DNA of 64,000 nucleotides from assembly GCA_023382385.1 (NCBI GenBank), contig JAHDVH010000004.1, positions 124,001 through 188,000 on the forward strand. Direction: 5' to 3'. The stretch comes from a bacterium (GTDB taxonomy: Bacteria; Electryoneota; RPQS01). A program made the position numbers and the translations under genes. This document shows, one piece after another, positions 17,303 through 27,507 of the stretch. Numbering within the stretch: the stretch's first letter is position 1; every line of letters starts with the position of its first letter. Under the pieces are notes generated by a model, which was not told the DNA's origin, did not search any database, and was given only the letters and a program-made list of their open reading frames with translations.

Positions 17303-20300
17303 ATGATTCGGACAGCCGTTTTATTCTTGATTTCCGCAACTACGCTCTTTGCACAAACGGCATGGTGGGAACCGGCGGCGCCTCGACAAGGTGATGTCGT
17401 GACCTTTTATTATGACGCGATCGCAGGCACTCTGCCTGACAACGGGTCGCAAGTTTGGATGCACTGGGGAATTCTGGCCGCCAATGGCAACTGGAGCACT
17501 CCGCCGCAAGCGATTTGGCCGGCAGGCTCACAATTGCACTCCGACAATGTCGCCGTTCAAAGCCCGATGACAAACACGGGCAATCAGGTGTGGTCACTGT
17601 CAATCGACTTTGACGATTTGACGGAGGCCATCGCGTTTGTATTCACGGACCGGCAGAACAACTGGGATAATAACGCAGGCAATAACTGGTCGATACAGTT
17701 TCTGGCCGGGGGGACTGTGTCGTGGTGGACGCCTGCGGAGCCAGAACCCGGCGATGCTGTTACGATTTATTATGATGCGATTGCGGGCACACTGCCCAAC
17801 GGAGCAACCACTGTCATTCTGCACTGGGGAGTGAATGAAGCAGGTCATGGAAACTGGCGGCTGCCTCCGCAGATGATGTGGCCTGCCGGAACGGTCGCAC
17901 AGGGACAGGCGGCGCGTTCGCCGATGGTGAATCAGGGCAACGGATTATTCAGCGTGACCATTCAAACGATCGACACAATTTTCTCAATTCACTATGTGAC
18001 AACAGACGGCACGAACTGGGACAATAACGGCAATCAGAATTGGGACATCTTTCTTGAGGAGCCACCGGTTCCACTTTACTCTCACGTTATTTTTCGCTTC
18101 GATCCGCGCTCCGCATTTTCACAGTATAGCGGACAAATCAACTCGCTGAATCTGGCAGGTGCCTTCAACGGGTGGAGCACCAGCGCGACGCCGCTGACGA
18201 GGCTGGATGAGTATGGAAACCGCTGGGGCGAGGTGCAAATTCCCGTGGGGGACAATGAGTATAAATTTGTCATCAACGGAAACAACTGGCAGATTGATCC
18301 GGATAATCCGCGCAACGCACCGGGCGGATTCAATAATTCACTGTTGACCGTCGAACTGGATTCGCTGCCACAGGTCTTCGACATTCAGCCCGGCGAGAAC
18401 CGAGTCTTTACATTCGGAGTCCCGCAAACCATAACAGCAAAGGTACGCGGCGGGGACTTGGGGCCGGGGATTCTCGGAACGCCTGTTGTGCGCATCAATG
18501 GCTCGATAGTTTCGCCAACCTGGAATCCGGGGACCGGGCAATTGTCCATCGACTTGCCGACCAATATCAATTTAACAGAGGTCAGCATTCAAGCAACAGA
18601 CAGCGCCGGACGAACGTCGACTCGCTATCTTTGCTATGGATTCGTCGAAGGTGACGGCTACATGGCTGTGGATCCGCGCGAGGACTTACTGTATGAAACA
18701 ACTGAATCCGTGGACTTACGCAGCTTTGGAATATATTCGAATTCAAATGGCGATGCGCTCGAGATACGAACGCGTTTCCACAGTGCCTTGACTGCGAACA
18801 CGATGGCGATTCTGACTATTACTGCCGATGAAGGCAACTATAGTGCAATTTCCGGAATGCAGGCGGAATACGAAGTTGCGGGACTTGCATCGGGCGGTGT
18901 GGTGATTCCACTTTTGTCTCCGACGAGTCCGTACTTCGATGCGACTATTCACAACCGCATCCACTACGGCGGGATTGGCGGGGAGTCCGTGCCGATTACG
19001 GTTCAGGCTTTGGCCAACACGTTTGAATGCCACTTCGAGGTGCGCGATCTGGAGAATGCGCTCGGAAATTACCAAACAGCTTGGAACTACGCCTGTGTGA
19101 GTGCGGTGGCCGGCTCATCGGCGGACGGTTATGTTTCGGAAGTTGGCCCAGGTCAAGGTGGAATTGCGGGAATCGAAGAGCCGGACTATTATGACGCGAT
19201 TCTCTTCATGGCAGACGACGTGCAAAAGAAGAATTCAAAGAACTATGGATTGACACGACGAGTAACGTTTGATGCGCCGGGCCGCGGATTGGCGAGGATT
19301 GCACCGGAGCAGATTGGTCCGAATGTCGCACATCCCGGGCCGCTTTGCAGAATTCTGACGCGAGGCGCGCCGACGCGGATTCCCAGCAAGACCATCAGAG
19401 GGAGAGTGACTTCGCAGTTCGCGGTCAACAGCGCGTGGGTAATGCAGAATCAGACATTGCTGCCCGTGACGCTGACCGGAGACAGCTTTTCAGTTGCCGT
19501 GACGTTGGTCGAGGGAGATAATCTGTTTTCCCTGTTTGCGGTGGATGCCAACAACGATACCGGCCGCTCGGCGCAAATGAATTATCCTCTGCTGGTGGAT
19601 CATGCGCCTGTTCCGAACATCGTCATCAACATCGGTGATGCCTCTTTTTTCCTTGACGCATCGACATCAACCGATCCGCAAGGCGATAATCTGAGCTTTC
19701 AGTGGAGCGCCGATCCGGATAATCCCTCGCCTGTGACACTGAACAACGCCAATAGCGCGCAAGCAAGTTTTGTGATTCCTCAGGTATACGGGGAATACTA
19801 CTTTGACTTAATCGTTTACGATACGGAGGAAAACGCATCGCGGGCACGGACGTTTGTGCGCGTCGATGCGAACGGACAATCGCCATTCCTGAACAATCAG
19901 GCGGCGGAATGGGTGGAGAACGCAATTGTCTATGAAATCTTCCCGCGTGCCTATTCTGCAAGCGGAAGATTGGACGACATCACGGCGGACGTGGGGCGGA
20001 TCGCTGAACTTGGCTTCAACGCCATCTGGTTGATGCCGATTTTTGAAGGGCCGTCGGATCACGGCTACGAAATTACCGATTACTACACGGTCGAGCAAGA
20101 CTACGGCACGGCTGAAGACTTGCACGAACTCGTCGCTGCGGCGCACGCGCACGGCTTGCGTATCGTGCTCGACATGGTCATCAATCACACAGGAATCGGG
20201 CACCCCTTCATGCAGGATGCCATCCGTTACGGCAGGCACTCGCATTATTGGAATTGGTACGATCGGGATGGAAGCGGCAACTATACCTATTACTTTGACT

Positions 20301-21511
20301 GGCTGTCGCTGCCGAACTTGAATTTGAATAATCCTGAAACCGCTCGCTACTTCATTGACATGTGCAAGTGGTGGGTGACAGAATTTGACATAGACGGGTA
20401 TCGCTGCGACGTCGCATGGGGGCCGATGCAGCGCAGTCCGCAATTCTGGGTGGATTGGCGGCGTGAACTGAAGAAGATCAAACCGGAAATTCTGCTGCTC
20501 GCCGAGGCGGGGGCCAACGAATTCACCATTTACAATGACCGATTTGACTTATCCTACGACTGGAATCTGCATCACGAAGGCACGGCGGCCTTTACCAACA
20601 TGTTCCCGGCAATTCCTAACTTCACGAATCTGACCGCGCTGATCACGAACTACGGTTTCCCATGGCCGGAGTACAAGAATCCTTTCCGGTTCATGGAGAA
20701 TCACGACGAGTCGCGTTACGTCACGATCAAGACTCCGGCTCAGACGAAACTGGTGGCGGAACTCCTGCTTACGATTCCCGGTGTGCCGATGATTTACGCC
20801 GGACAGGAGATCGGAGAGACATCGCAGCGCGGCGTGATCAACTGGGGCAGCGATCCAAACGGCATGTTTCCGCACTACTATCGGCTGCTGAACGCACGGA
20901 AGCGGCTGCCCGCGATGCGCATCGGAGATTTCGACTTACTGACCACCGACGCGCCGGGGCCGTGTTACGCGTTTGCGCGGACTGGTGAAGGAATGGATCC
21001 CGTCATATTCCTTGGCAATTTCAGTTCCACCTCGCAGCTTGTGAATGTAAATCTTGATGCACAATTGCTGGGCATACACCCGGACTCGACGTATGTTGTC
21101 TCGGAGATCACAACTTCGACCAACTTCACACGGCTCGGGTCAGAGTTGACGACGATCTTCACGAGTCTCTCATCTTACTCGGGGCGCGTGTGGGTAATTT
21201 CCGATTCCGCATTCTCCACAGACGCGCGCGAGCTTCCAGCCATTCCCCGCAAGACGGAACTACTTGCTCCCTTTCCGAATCCGTTCAATCCGGTTGTGAC
21301 GGTTCCGCTTGAGTTGGCGAAGGCATCGCGAGTGACGTTGCGCGTGTTTGACGTGCTCGGGCGCGAAGCGGCAAGGCTGGCCGACGATATGATGCAGCCG
21401 GGTGTTCACGAATTCACGTGGGACGGATCGCGCATGTCAAGCGGCATTTATTTCGTGATGCTACAGGCGGACGGCGTGACGCAGACGAAGAAACTTGTGT
21501 TGATGAAATAG
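17303..21511 (+). CDS. Modular T9SS-exported alpha-amylase (GH13) with starch-binding modules
   Basis: A 1402-residue secreted enzyme. In order: signal peptide (1-~18); two CBM25/26-like modules (~20-137 and ~138-252, both WWxPA ... YYDAIAGTLP ... NWDNN); a CBM48-like module (~255-350, LAGAFNGWSTSATPL, NEYKFVINGNNWQIDP); an unassigned beta region; a PKD-like domain (~780-855, FFLDASTSTDPQGD); the GH13 barrel (~872-1270) with catalytic Asp1036 (GYRCDVAW), Glu1068 (LLAEAG) and Asp1135 (ENHDES); and a T9SS sorting domain (~1321-1402, FPNPFNP). All three catalytic residues are present, so it should cut alpha-1,4 links at the cell surface. GAGGTG lies seven bases before the ATG. The next gene overlaps its stop by one base (TAGTG). 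Confidence 0.9.
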   Translation: MIRTAVLFLISATTLFAQTAWWEPAAPRQGDVVTFYYDAIAGTLPDNGSQVWMHWGILAANGNWSTPPQAIWPAGSQLHSDNVAVQSPMTNTGNQVWSLSIDFDDLTEAIAFVFTDRQNNWDNNAGNNWSIQFLAGGTVSWWTPAEPEPGDAVTIYYDAIAGTLPNGATTVILHWGVNEAGHGNWRLPPQMMWPAGTVAQGQAARSPMVNQGNGLFSVTIQTIDTIFSIHYVTTDGTNWDNNGNQNWDIFLEEPPVPLYSHVIFRFDPRSAFSQYSGQINSLNLAGAFNGWSTSATPLTRLDEYGNRWGEVQIPVGDNEYKFVINGNNWQIDPDNPRNAPGGFNNSLLTVELDSLPQVFDIQPGENRVFTFGVPQTITAKVRGGDLGPGILGTPVVRINGSIVSPTWNPGTGQLSIDLPTNINLTEVSIQATDSAGRTSTRYLCYGFVEGDGYMAVDPREDLLYETTESVDLRSFGIYSNSNGDALEIRTRFHSALTANTMAILTITADEGNYSAISGMQAEYEVAGLASGGVVIPLLSPTSPYFDATIHNRIHYGGIGGESVPITVQALANTFECHFEVRDLENALGNYQTAWNYACVSAVAGSSADGYVSEVGPGQGGIAGIEEPDYYDAILFMADDVQKKNSKNYGLTRRVTFDAPGRGLARIAPEQIGPNVAHPGPLCRILTRGAPTRIPSKTIRGRVTSQFAVNSAWVMQNQTLLPVTLTGDSFSVAVTLVEGDNLFSLFAVDANNDTGRSAQMNYPLLVDHAPVPNIVINIGDASFFLDASTSTDPQGDNLSFQWSADPDNPSPVTLNNANSAQASFVIPQVYGEYYFDLIVYDTEENASRARTFVRVDANGQSPFLNNQAAEWVENAIVYEIFPRAYSASGRLDDITADVGRIAELGFNAIWLMPIFEGPSDHGYEITDYYTVEQDYGTAEDLHELVAAAHAHGLRIVLDMVINHTGIGHPFMQDAIRYGRHSHYWNWYDRDGSGNYTYYFDWLSLPNLNLNNPETARYFIDMCKWWVTEFDIDGYRCDVAWGPMQRSPQFWVDWRRELKKIKPEILLLAEAGANEFTIYNDRFDLSYDWNLHHEGTAAFTNMFPAIPNFTNLTALITNYGFPWPEYKNPFRFMENHDESRYVTIKTPAQTKLVAELLLTIPGVPMIYAGQEIGETSQRGVINWGSDPNGMFPHYYRLLNARKRLPAMRIGDFDLLTTDAPGPCYAFARTGEGMDPVIFLGNFSSTSQLVNVNLDAQLLGIHPDSTYVVSEITTSTNFTRLGSELTTIFTSLSSYSGRVWVISDSAFSTDARELPAIPRKTELLAPFPNPFNPVVTVPLELAKASRVTLRVFDVLGREAARLADDMMQPGVHEFTWDGSRMSSGIYFVMLQADGVTQTKKLVLMK

Positions 21512-24186
21512 TGATAAGAAGAATCGTTTGCCTGCTCGCGATTCTGGCTTTTTCAATCGTGGGCTTGGCACAGACTCAGATTGTGAACGCCGGAGAGAAC
21601 CGTCCGTTCTTGATTGCGAATCGAGCCGGAACATATCTCTACGGCTCGTCGGGTGACGAATGGGATCAGGGTTGGATGGGGTTGTGGGTGAAGCGGGAAC
21701 GGGTGGCGGGGCCATTTTCCGTCGTCGACAATAAAGGGCACCGCAGATCGCTGGACAAGGCACGGTTTGAGGTTGCGAAGTCATCTGCAATGTGGCGCTG
21801 GGCGGACGGCGGAGAATTCAGGATTTACTTCGAGTCGTATCGGGACTCTCTGCTCTACGAGCCGATAGACTGGACAATTGAGCCGGCAAGCGCGTGGGTT
21901 CTGCCGGAGCCTCGAGAGAGACTTGCTGACGCATTTGCAGTTGAAGCGGATCGGCTTCCAGCTTTTTCGGGTACGGAAATCGATCGTGAGATTGTGTGGG
22001 CCGAAATTCAACTGCTGAATCTCCTTGCCGAAGAAGATTCGCTGCTTTATGCAGGGATACCGTGGTTTAATGAGGGGTGGGGTCGCGATACATTCATTTC
22101 GCTGCCGGGGTTGTTGGTGACGGGGCACTTTGATGCGGCGCGAAAGCTGTTGATGCGATTCGCCGGATGGATTGACCGCGATCCGAGCAGTCCGACATAC
22201 GGAAGAATTCCGAATCGCGTGCGACCCGGTGAAGATATCGCCTATAACACGGCGGACGGCACGCCGTGGTGGATGCGCGAAGTGTATGAATACGGCCTCT
22301 ATTCGGGAGATTACGCGCTGTGGGATACGCTGCTCTCGGATGGCGGCGCGCTGCGAGTCGCGCTGGACGCGGCGGTGGCGAAGAGTGACAGCTTCGGGTT
22401 TCTGACGCACGGCGATGCGGATACGTGGATGGACGCCGTTGGGCCTAAAGGACCGCACACTCCGCGCGGAAATCGTGCTATCGAGATTCAAGCACTGCAT
22501 TACGCCGCGCTCGATAATGCCACGCGGATGACGCGCAAGCCGAATCCGGCGTGGAAAGAAACGGCCAATAGGATTCGCCGGAACTTTTTGTCGGAGTATC
22601 TGGCATCGGCGGGTGATCATTTTTACGATCGATTAATGGCCGATGGCACGCCGGATACGACGATGCGGCCGAATCAGATGTTCACGTTTACCGCGCCTTA
22701 CACTCAGCTTGTGCCGCCGCAATTCGAACAAACGGTGACGAGGAAAGTCTCCAGCGAGTTATTTCATGAACATGGTGTGCTGAGTTTGAGTCCGCAGGAC
22801 ACTTGCTTTCATCCGTTTCATCAGGATTGGCACTATCCGAAGGACAATGCGTATCATCAGGGAATTGTTTGGGTGTGGAATTCGGGGCCTGCGAAATCGT
22901 TGTTGATCCGGCAAGGGCGCGGCGATTTGGCACTGAAGATGATGGACTACGAAGCCCGGCACATGCGCGAGCGCGGGATGGTGGGATCGCTGCCGGAGTT
23001 GTTCGATGCGGTGAAGCGACCCGAGAACAAATACATTGATTGGTCGGGAACGAGTTCGCAGGCATGGAGTCTTGCGGAATTTTTGCGCGCTACATATCAA
23101 GACTTTCTCGGCGTTCGTCCGGTGCTTTACGGCCGTGTCGAACCCTTCTGGCTGATCGCGCCGCGGATACCCATGGAGTGGGGATTAGTGCAAGCTCAAG
23201 TTACTTGCTCCGGCACTCCGATTGATCTAAGGATGCAACAGTTCAGCGACTCGACTGTCATTGAAGTCAAGGCAATTACGACACCGAAGAGTCCATTGCC
23301 CGTGAAATTTTTTGATGTAGCTCGAGGAGTGACAGGAGAGATCAATACGACCGATCCGCTGCGCGTGGTGTATCGCAAAAACGACGGCTATATGCTGGTG
23401 GACGGGAAGCCGACGTCGCAGAAGATTCTTGAAGGTTGGCCGTATGATAGTGGCCCGGAGGATCTGACATTCGCTCCGCCAATTACAAAGCTCGACTTTG
23501 CATCATTGAAAGACCCTGAATGGAGAGTGCTCAAGGGAAAAGACATTCATTGCGACATCCAGTATTCGCTCTTGATGGATCGCGTTGAGGATCCGGCGGG
23601 GGATGATGTCGGTGACGGGAGTTATGTCTATCCGACGGACGAGAATTTCCGCAAGGGGATACTCGATCTGCGGCAGTTTGAAGTGCGTGACGCGAAGGAC
23701 AGCTACTACTTTGAACTGACGCTTGACAACTTATGGCAACCGGGCTGGCATCCGGAATACGGATTTCAATTGACCTATGCTGCTATTTGTCTGCATTCGG
23801 ACGGAGCGTCACGCACGGATGTCGGTGCGAACTCCATTGAGACGCTCGACACTCCGTTTTCACGTGTCATTTATGTGGGCGGCGGGGTGCGGATCGAGAA
23901 CGAGCGCGGTGAGATCGTTGGTGAGTTCATTCCGAGAACCAACAAGGATGCGTTCGGATACGTTTCGTCAGCGACGATTTCCTTCTGTCTGCCGAAGTCG
24001 CTGTTTCCGACGCGGGACGAGAGTTGGGAATGGACAGTGCTCTGCGGCGCGCAGGATGATCATGGCGGTGCTGGCATCGGAGAGTTCCGCGCCGTAGTTG
24101 CCACCGCGGAACGCTGGAGCGGCGGAGGGAATTCAGGCGGTGGATCACACATTTACGACCGACTCAGCACGCTCGCGCAAGAGTGA
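21511..24186 (+). CDS. Amylo-alpha-1,6-glucosidase-like (GH133/GDE_C) enzyme fused to a glucodextranase-C domain
   Basis: An 891-residue exported protein starting at a GTG that overlaps the amylase stop codon (TAGTG). The signal peptide is VIRRIVCLLAILAFSIVGLA. Residues ~155-560 match the glycogen-debranching C-terminal (alpha/alpha)6 domain: WFNEGWGRDTFISLPGLL (~187) and THGDADTWMDA (~300). Residues ~690-891 resemble the DOMON-like glucodextranase C-terminal domain (DPAGDDVGDGSYVYP, FELTLDNLWQ, VIYVGGGVRI). A periplasmic or surface debranching exo-enzyme acting on alpha-1,6 branch points is the likely role; GH15-like glucodextranase activity is an alternative. It has no T9SS tail, unlike the amylase before it. 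The longer open frame to 21418 lies inside the amylase gene and is not used. Confidence 0.8.
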   Translation: MIRRIVCLLAILAFSIVGLAQTQIVNAGENRPFLIANRAGTYLYGSSGDEWDQGWMGLWVKRERVAGPFSVVDNKGHRRSLDKARFEVAKSSAMWRWADGGEFRIYFESYRDSLLYEPIDWTIEPASAWVLPEPRERLADAFAVEADRLPAFSGTEIDREIVWAEIQLLNLLAEEDSLLYAGIPWFNEGWGRDTFISLPGLLVTGHFDAARKLLMRFAGWIDRDPSSPTYGRIPNRVRPGEDIAYNTADGTPWWMREVYEYGLYSGDYALWDTLLSDGGALRVALDAAVAKSDSFGFLTHGDADTWMDAVGPKGPHTPRGNRAIEIQALHYAALDNATRMTRKPNPAWKETANRIRRNFLSEYLASAGDHFYDRLMADGTPDTTMRPNQMFTFTAPYTQLVPPQFEQTVTRKVSSELFHEHGVLSLSPQDTCFHPFHQDWHYPKDNAYHQGIVWVWNSGPAKSLLIRQGRGDLALKMMDYEARHMRERGMVGSLPELFDAVKRPENKYIDWSGTSSQAWSLAEFLRATYQDFLGVRPVLYGRVEPFWLIAPRIPMEWGLVQAQVTCSGTPIDLRMQQFSDSTVIEVKAITTPKSPLPVKFFDVARGVTGEINTTDPLRVVYRKNDGYMLVDGKPTSQKILEGWPYDSGPEDLTFAPPITKLDFASLKDPEWRVLKGKDIHCDIQYSLLMDRVEDPAGDDVGDGSYVYPTDENFRKGILDLRQFEVRDAKDSYYFELTLDNLWQPGWHPEYGFQLTYAAICLHSDGASRTDVGANSIETLDTPFSRVIYVGGGVRIENERGEIVGEFIPRTNKDAFGYVSSATISFCLPKSLFPTRDESWEWTVLCGAQDDHGGAGIGEFRAVVATAERWSGGGNSGGGSHIYDRLSTLAQE

Positions 24187-24210
24187 CCGGTCAAAAGCGA
24201 AACTTCAGAC

Positions 24211-25281
24211 ATGGCAAGTATAGAACTTCGGAACATTCGCAAACAGTTTGGCAACGCTTTGGTTCTGCACGATATCAGTTTCTCTGTCCGGGAAGACGAG
24301 TTTGTGGTGCTGGTCGGACCTTCCGGCTGCGGAAAGACGACGATTCTCAGAATGATTGCGGGACTGGAAGCGCCGACTTCGGGAGAGGTCTGGATCGGGG
24401 GCAGGAATATCACCAGCGTGCATCCGCGCGATCGCGATATCGCCATGGTGTTTCAGAGTTACGCGCTCTATCCGCATCTGAGCGTCTATGACAACATGGC
24501 CTTCGGTCTAAAGATGCGCAAAGTGCCTGCTGCAGAAATTGACTTGCGCGTGAAAGAGGCCGCCGAGTTCTTCGAATTAAGCGACCTGCTGCAGCGCAAA
24601 CCCAAGCAACTTTCGGGGGGACAGCGGCAGCGTGTGGCACTCGGGCGCGCCGTCGTGCGGCATCCATCGGCATTTTTGTTTGACGAACCACTTTCGAATC
24701 TCGACGCGAAACTTCGTGCACACACTCGAACCGAGATTTCCCGACTTCACAAACGTCTTAAGACGGCCATGGTCTACGTGACACATGATCAGATCGAAGC
24801 AATGACTCTCGGAGAACGAATCGTTGTGCTCAAAGACGGTGTCATCCAGCAGATTGACTCGCCGCTGAATGTTTACAGAAGGCCGGCAAACAAGTTCGTC
24901 GCCGGATTCATCGGTTCACCTGCCATGAATTTTATCGCGGGGGCGCGCGACGGCACGCACTTTCGTTCGGCAGCACTGCATTTTCCATTGCCACAGACTC
25001 TCTCAAGCGGAACGAACAAACTGACGTTGGGCCTACGTCCCGAACAGATTGGCGTGGGGGCGAAGGGAAACGGAAAAGTCGGATTCAATCTTCTGGTGGA
25101 CGTGGTCGAGCCGATCGGCAATGAGTTGCTCGTTTACGGAAGGATCGGAGATCAGGACTTGATCGTTCGCTGCGATCCGCGCACCGAGGTGATGCCGGAC
25201 ACAACATTGCCGGTATACTTTGATCCGAACGCAGTTCATTACTTTGACGCAGACAGTGAGCAATCGCTGCTGCGTGACTAA
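24211..25281 (+). CDS. malK: MalK/UgpC-type sugar ABC transporter ATPase
   Basis: A 356-residue cytoplasmic ATPase of the CUT1 class. Walker A GPSGCGKTT (36-44), Q-loop VFQSYALYPHL, signature LSGGQRQRVALGRA (134 onward), Walker B FLFDEPLSNLDAK, switch His in YVTHDQIEA, and a C-terminal TOBE/OB-fold region (~235-356, LGLRPEQI) as in MalK and UgpC. It should energise the MalE/MalF/MalG proteins encoded 3-6 kb downstream in the same operon. It is set 24 bp after the debranching gene and 11 bp before a GH57 gene. In Firmicutes such ATPases serve several transporters, so multi-use is possible. Confidence 0.88.
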   Translation: MASIELRNIRKQFGNALVLHDISFSVREDEFVVLVGPSGCGKTTILRMIAGLEAPTSGEVWIGGRNITSVHPRDRDIAMVFQSYALYPHLSVYDNMAFGLKMRKVPAAEIDLRVKEAAEFFELSDLLQRKPKQLSGGQRQRVALGRAVVRHPSAFLFDEPLSNLDAKLRAHTRTEISRLHKRLKTAMVYVTHDQIEAMTLGERIVVLKDGVIQQIDSPLNVYRRPANKFVAGFIGSPAMNFIAGARDGTHFRSAALHFPLPQTLSSGTNKLTLGLRPEQIGVGAKGNGKVGFNLLVDVVEPIGNELLVYGRIGDQDLIVRCDPRTEVMPDTTLPVYFDPNAVHYFDADSEQSLLRD

Positions 25282-25292
25282 CATTTATTGAG

Positions 25293-27503
25293 ATGCAACA
25301 GCTACTCTTCACTCTTGCACTTCTTTTCACTATCTCCATGGCACAAGCGGGACAGCTGTATCTGAACATAATCTGGCATCAGCACCAACCGCTGTATTTG
25401 AATCCGGAAACCGACGAACTCTCGGGGCCGTGGGTGCGCACGCACGCCACCAAGGACTACTACGACATGGCGGCACTGCATGAACAGTTTCCCGAGATTC
25501 ATGCGACGATCAACTTGACCTCTTCCCTGCTCTATCAATTGCAGGATTACTACGTGAATCGTCTCGGCCCATTGGTCCGGATGGGCGAAGACGGAAAGCG
25601 TGAGTTGGATGCCGCGACATATTTCGCAAACTTCTACAGAACCGATCCCTGGATTGACCTTGCTCTGAAAGCTACCGATAGTTTTTCCGATGCGGACGTT
25701 GCAAAGTTGATTTCTGAGCCATGGAACGCTTTTGGTATTTCGGAAATACAAATTGCGAAGTTCCCGCAGTATGAGGCGCTGCGGGCGAAGGCTCGCGACA
25801 GTTTGACCACTGACGATCTGCGCGACATCAAGTCGTGGTTCTTCACGGCGCACTTTGATCCCGACTTTCTGCGCGGTTCTGCGGGCATTGATGTGAGTCT
25901 TGCTGATCTGATTGAAGAGCGCGGAGGAAAATTTTATCTGCGTGGGAAGGAGCATTTCAGCGAGCGCGACGCGAATAGATTGGTTGCCGAAGCGGCGCGT
26001 GTGGCAGAGGAGATCGTGCCGGTTCATCAACGGTTGCTGGCGAGCGGGCAACTTGAGATCATCACAACGCCATTTTATCATCCCATTCTCCCGCTCCTGA
26101 TTGACAGCGATGTGGCAAAAGTGTGTCAGCCGAAGAGTGAGTTGCCTTCACGCTACGCCTATCCGGAGGATGCGCACGCGCAGGTCATCAAAGGAATCAG
26201 TTTTTACGAGCGTCTATTCCGGAGAGCGCCCCAAGGGATGTGGCCTGCGGAGGGTTCCATTTCGCAGGGTGCCGCGAATGTATTTCGAGCACACAACGTG
26301 CGCTGGATCTGCGGAGACATGCATGTCTTGATGCGATCCAAGCCCGAAGGACTCGATGTCGCCAAACCATATCGAGTCAAAACCCCCGACGGCGATGTCG
26401 CAATCGTGTTTCGTGAAACCACACTTTCCGATCATATCGGTTTCACGTATCAGAACATGAAGCCGGATGAAGCGGTTGCGCATTTCACAAAGGAGATTCT
26501 GAGGTATGTGCCAAAGGAGAGCCAGAGCGACCGACTGCTTACGGTGATTCTGGATGGAGAGAATGCGTGGGAGTGGTATCGTTATGACTTGGACGCCAAG
26601 AGATTCCTGAACGGACTGTATGCGAAACTGACCGAACTGCGCGAGGAAGGGCTTGTCACCTGCGTCCATCCCACAGAGTATTTTCGCGGCAATCCCGAGC
26701 GCGGCATTCCTGCGCACCCGATTGAAGAGTTGACAGAAATTACCGAGTTGTGGCCCGGATCGTGGATCAATGCGAACTACGACACTTGGATCGGTGAACC
26801 CGAGGAAAATAAGGCCTGGGAGTATCTGCTCAAGGCGCGGCGTGCTCTCGAGAATTCGGGCTTGAAGCAACCGGATCCTTATGCGCCAATGGAGAAGAGT
26901 GCGCAGGGCGCGGCAATCTATCGCGCGTACGAGGCAATGTACGCAGCTGAGGGATCAGACTGGTTTTGGTGGTACGGGGCGGATCAGAGCGCGCCGGCCG
27001 GTGATCGGCCATTTGAAGAAGCATTTTTCGCGCATCTGCGCGCCGTTTATGGACAGATGCGCGAAGCCGGTGTTGATATCGAGACTCCCGAGCTTGAACC
27101 AATCCTCAGTCAGGCGAAGATTGCGACACAGGAGTCTGGCGGCGTCATGCAGCGCGGAGGCGAGATGCGCCGCGTGAGGTTCGAATGCGATGCGTCTTCC
27201 GAGCAGGTCAGCGTCGCAATATTCATCGTCGGTAATCAGTCGGCGCTTGGTGACTGGCAGCCAAACATTGTGCGCTTGCGCGATGACGGTGCGGCGGGCG
27301 ACCAAACGGCTCAAGATGGCATATGGTCTCTGGAAATCGAATTGCCTTTGGGAACGGAAGTGCAGTATAAATACACCAATTCCGGCGACGCAGGTATCTG
27401 GCTGCCGTCCGAGGAGTTTCCCCAGTCAAATCGTGCATTCACTGTGGACGGTGCATCCGGGGAAGTGATCGTGCATCGTTCTGTGTTTGGGGTGCGTGAT
27501 TGA
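25293..27503 (+). CDS. GH57 alpha-glucanase with C-terminal CBM20-like domain
   Basis: A 736-residue exported enzyme (signal peptide MQQLLFTLALLFTISMAQA). GH57 conserved regions are clear: HQHQP (His29/His31), the predicted catalytic nucleophile Glu320 in MWPAEGSIS, and acid/base Asp421 in ILDGENAWEW, followed by WINANYDTWIGE. Residues ~630-730 form a CBM20/E-set-like starch-binding domain (VAIFIVGNQSALGDW ... EVQYKYTNSGDAGIW). GH57 members include alpha-amylases, amylopullulanases, 4-alpha-glucanotransferases and branching enzymes; which one this is cannot be decided. No T9SS tail and no lipobox, so a periplasmic location is likely. Its stop lies 4 bp before the MalE-type gene. Confidence 0.85.
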   Translation: MQQLLFTLALLFTISMAQAGQLYLNIIWHQHQPLYLNPETDELSGPWVRTHATKDYYDMAALHEQFPEIHATINLTSSLLYQLQDYYVNRLGPLVRMGEDGKRELDAATYFANFYRTDPWIDLALKATDSFSDADVAKLISEPWNAFGISEIQIAKFPQYEALRAKARDSLTTDDLRDIKSWFFTAHFDPDFLRGSAGIDVSLADLIEERGGKFYLRGKEHFSERDANRLVAEAARVAEEIVPVHQRLLASGQLEIITTPFYHPILPLLIDSDVAKVCQPKSELPSRYAYPEDAHAQVIKGISFYERLFRRAPQGMWPAEGSISQGAANVFRAHNVRWICGDMHVLMRSKPEGLDVAKPYRVKTPDGDVAIVFRETTLSDHIGFTYQNMKPDEAVAHFTKEILRYVPKESQSDRLLTVILDGENAWEWYRYDLDAKRFLNGLYAKLTELREEGLVTCVHPTEYFRGNPERGIPAHPIEELTEITELWPGSWINANYDTWIGEPEENKAWEYLLKARRALENSGLKQPDPYAPMEKSAQGAAIYRAYEAMYAAEGSDWFWWYGADQSAPAGDRPFEEAFFAHLRAVYGQMREAGVDIETPELEPILSQAKIATQESGGVMQRGGEMRRVRFECDASSEQVSVAIFIVGNQSALGDWQPNIVRLRDDGAAGDQTAQDGIWSLEIELPLGTEVQYKYTNSGDAGIWLPSEEFPQSNRAFTVDGASGEVIVHRSVFGVRD

Positions 27504-27507
27504 CGTG

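Noticed and set aside
21781-22620. 279-residue open frame opposite the debranching gene
   Set aside because: Arg/Ile-rich antisense shadow of a clear GH133-like domain.
27487-27507. Upstream start for the MalE-type protein
   Set aside because: It would put extra residues ahead of a clean lipoprotein signal and lies in the GH57 coding end.
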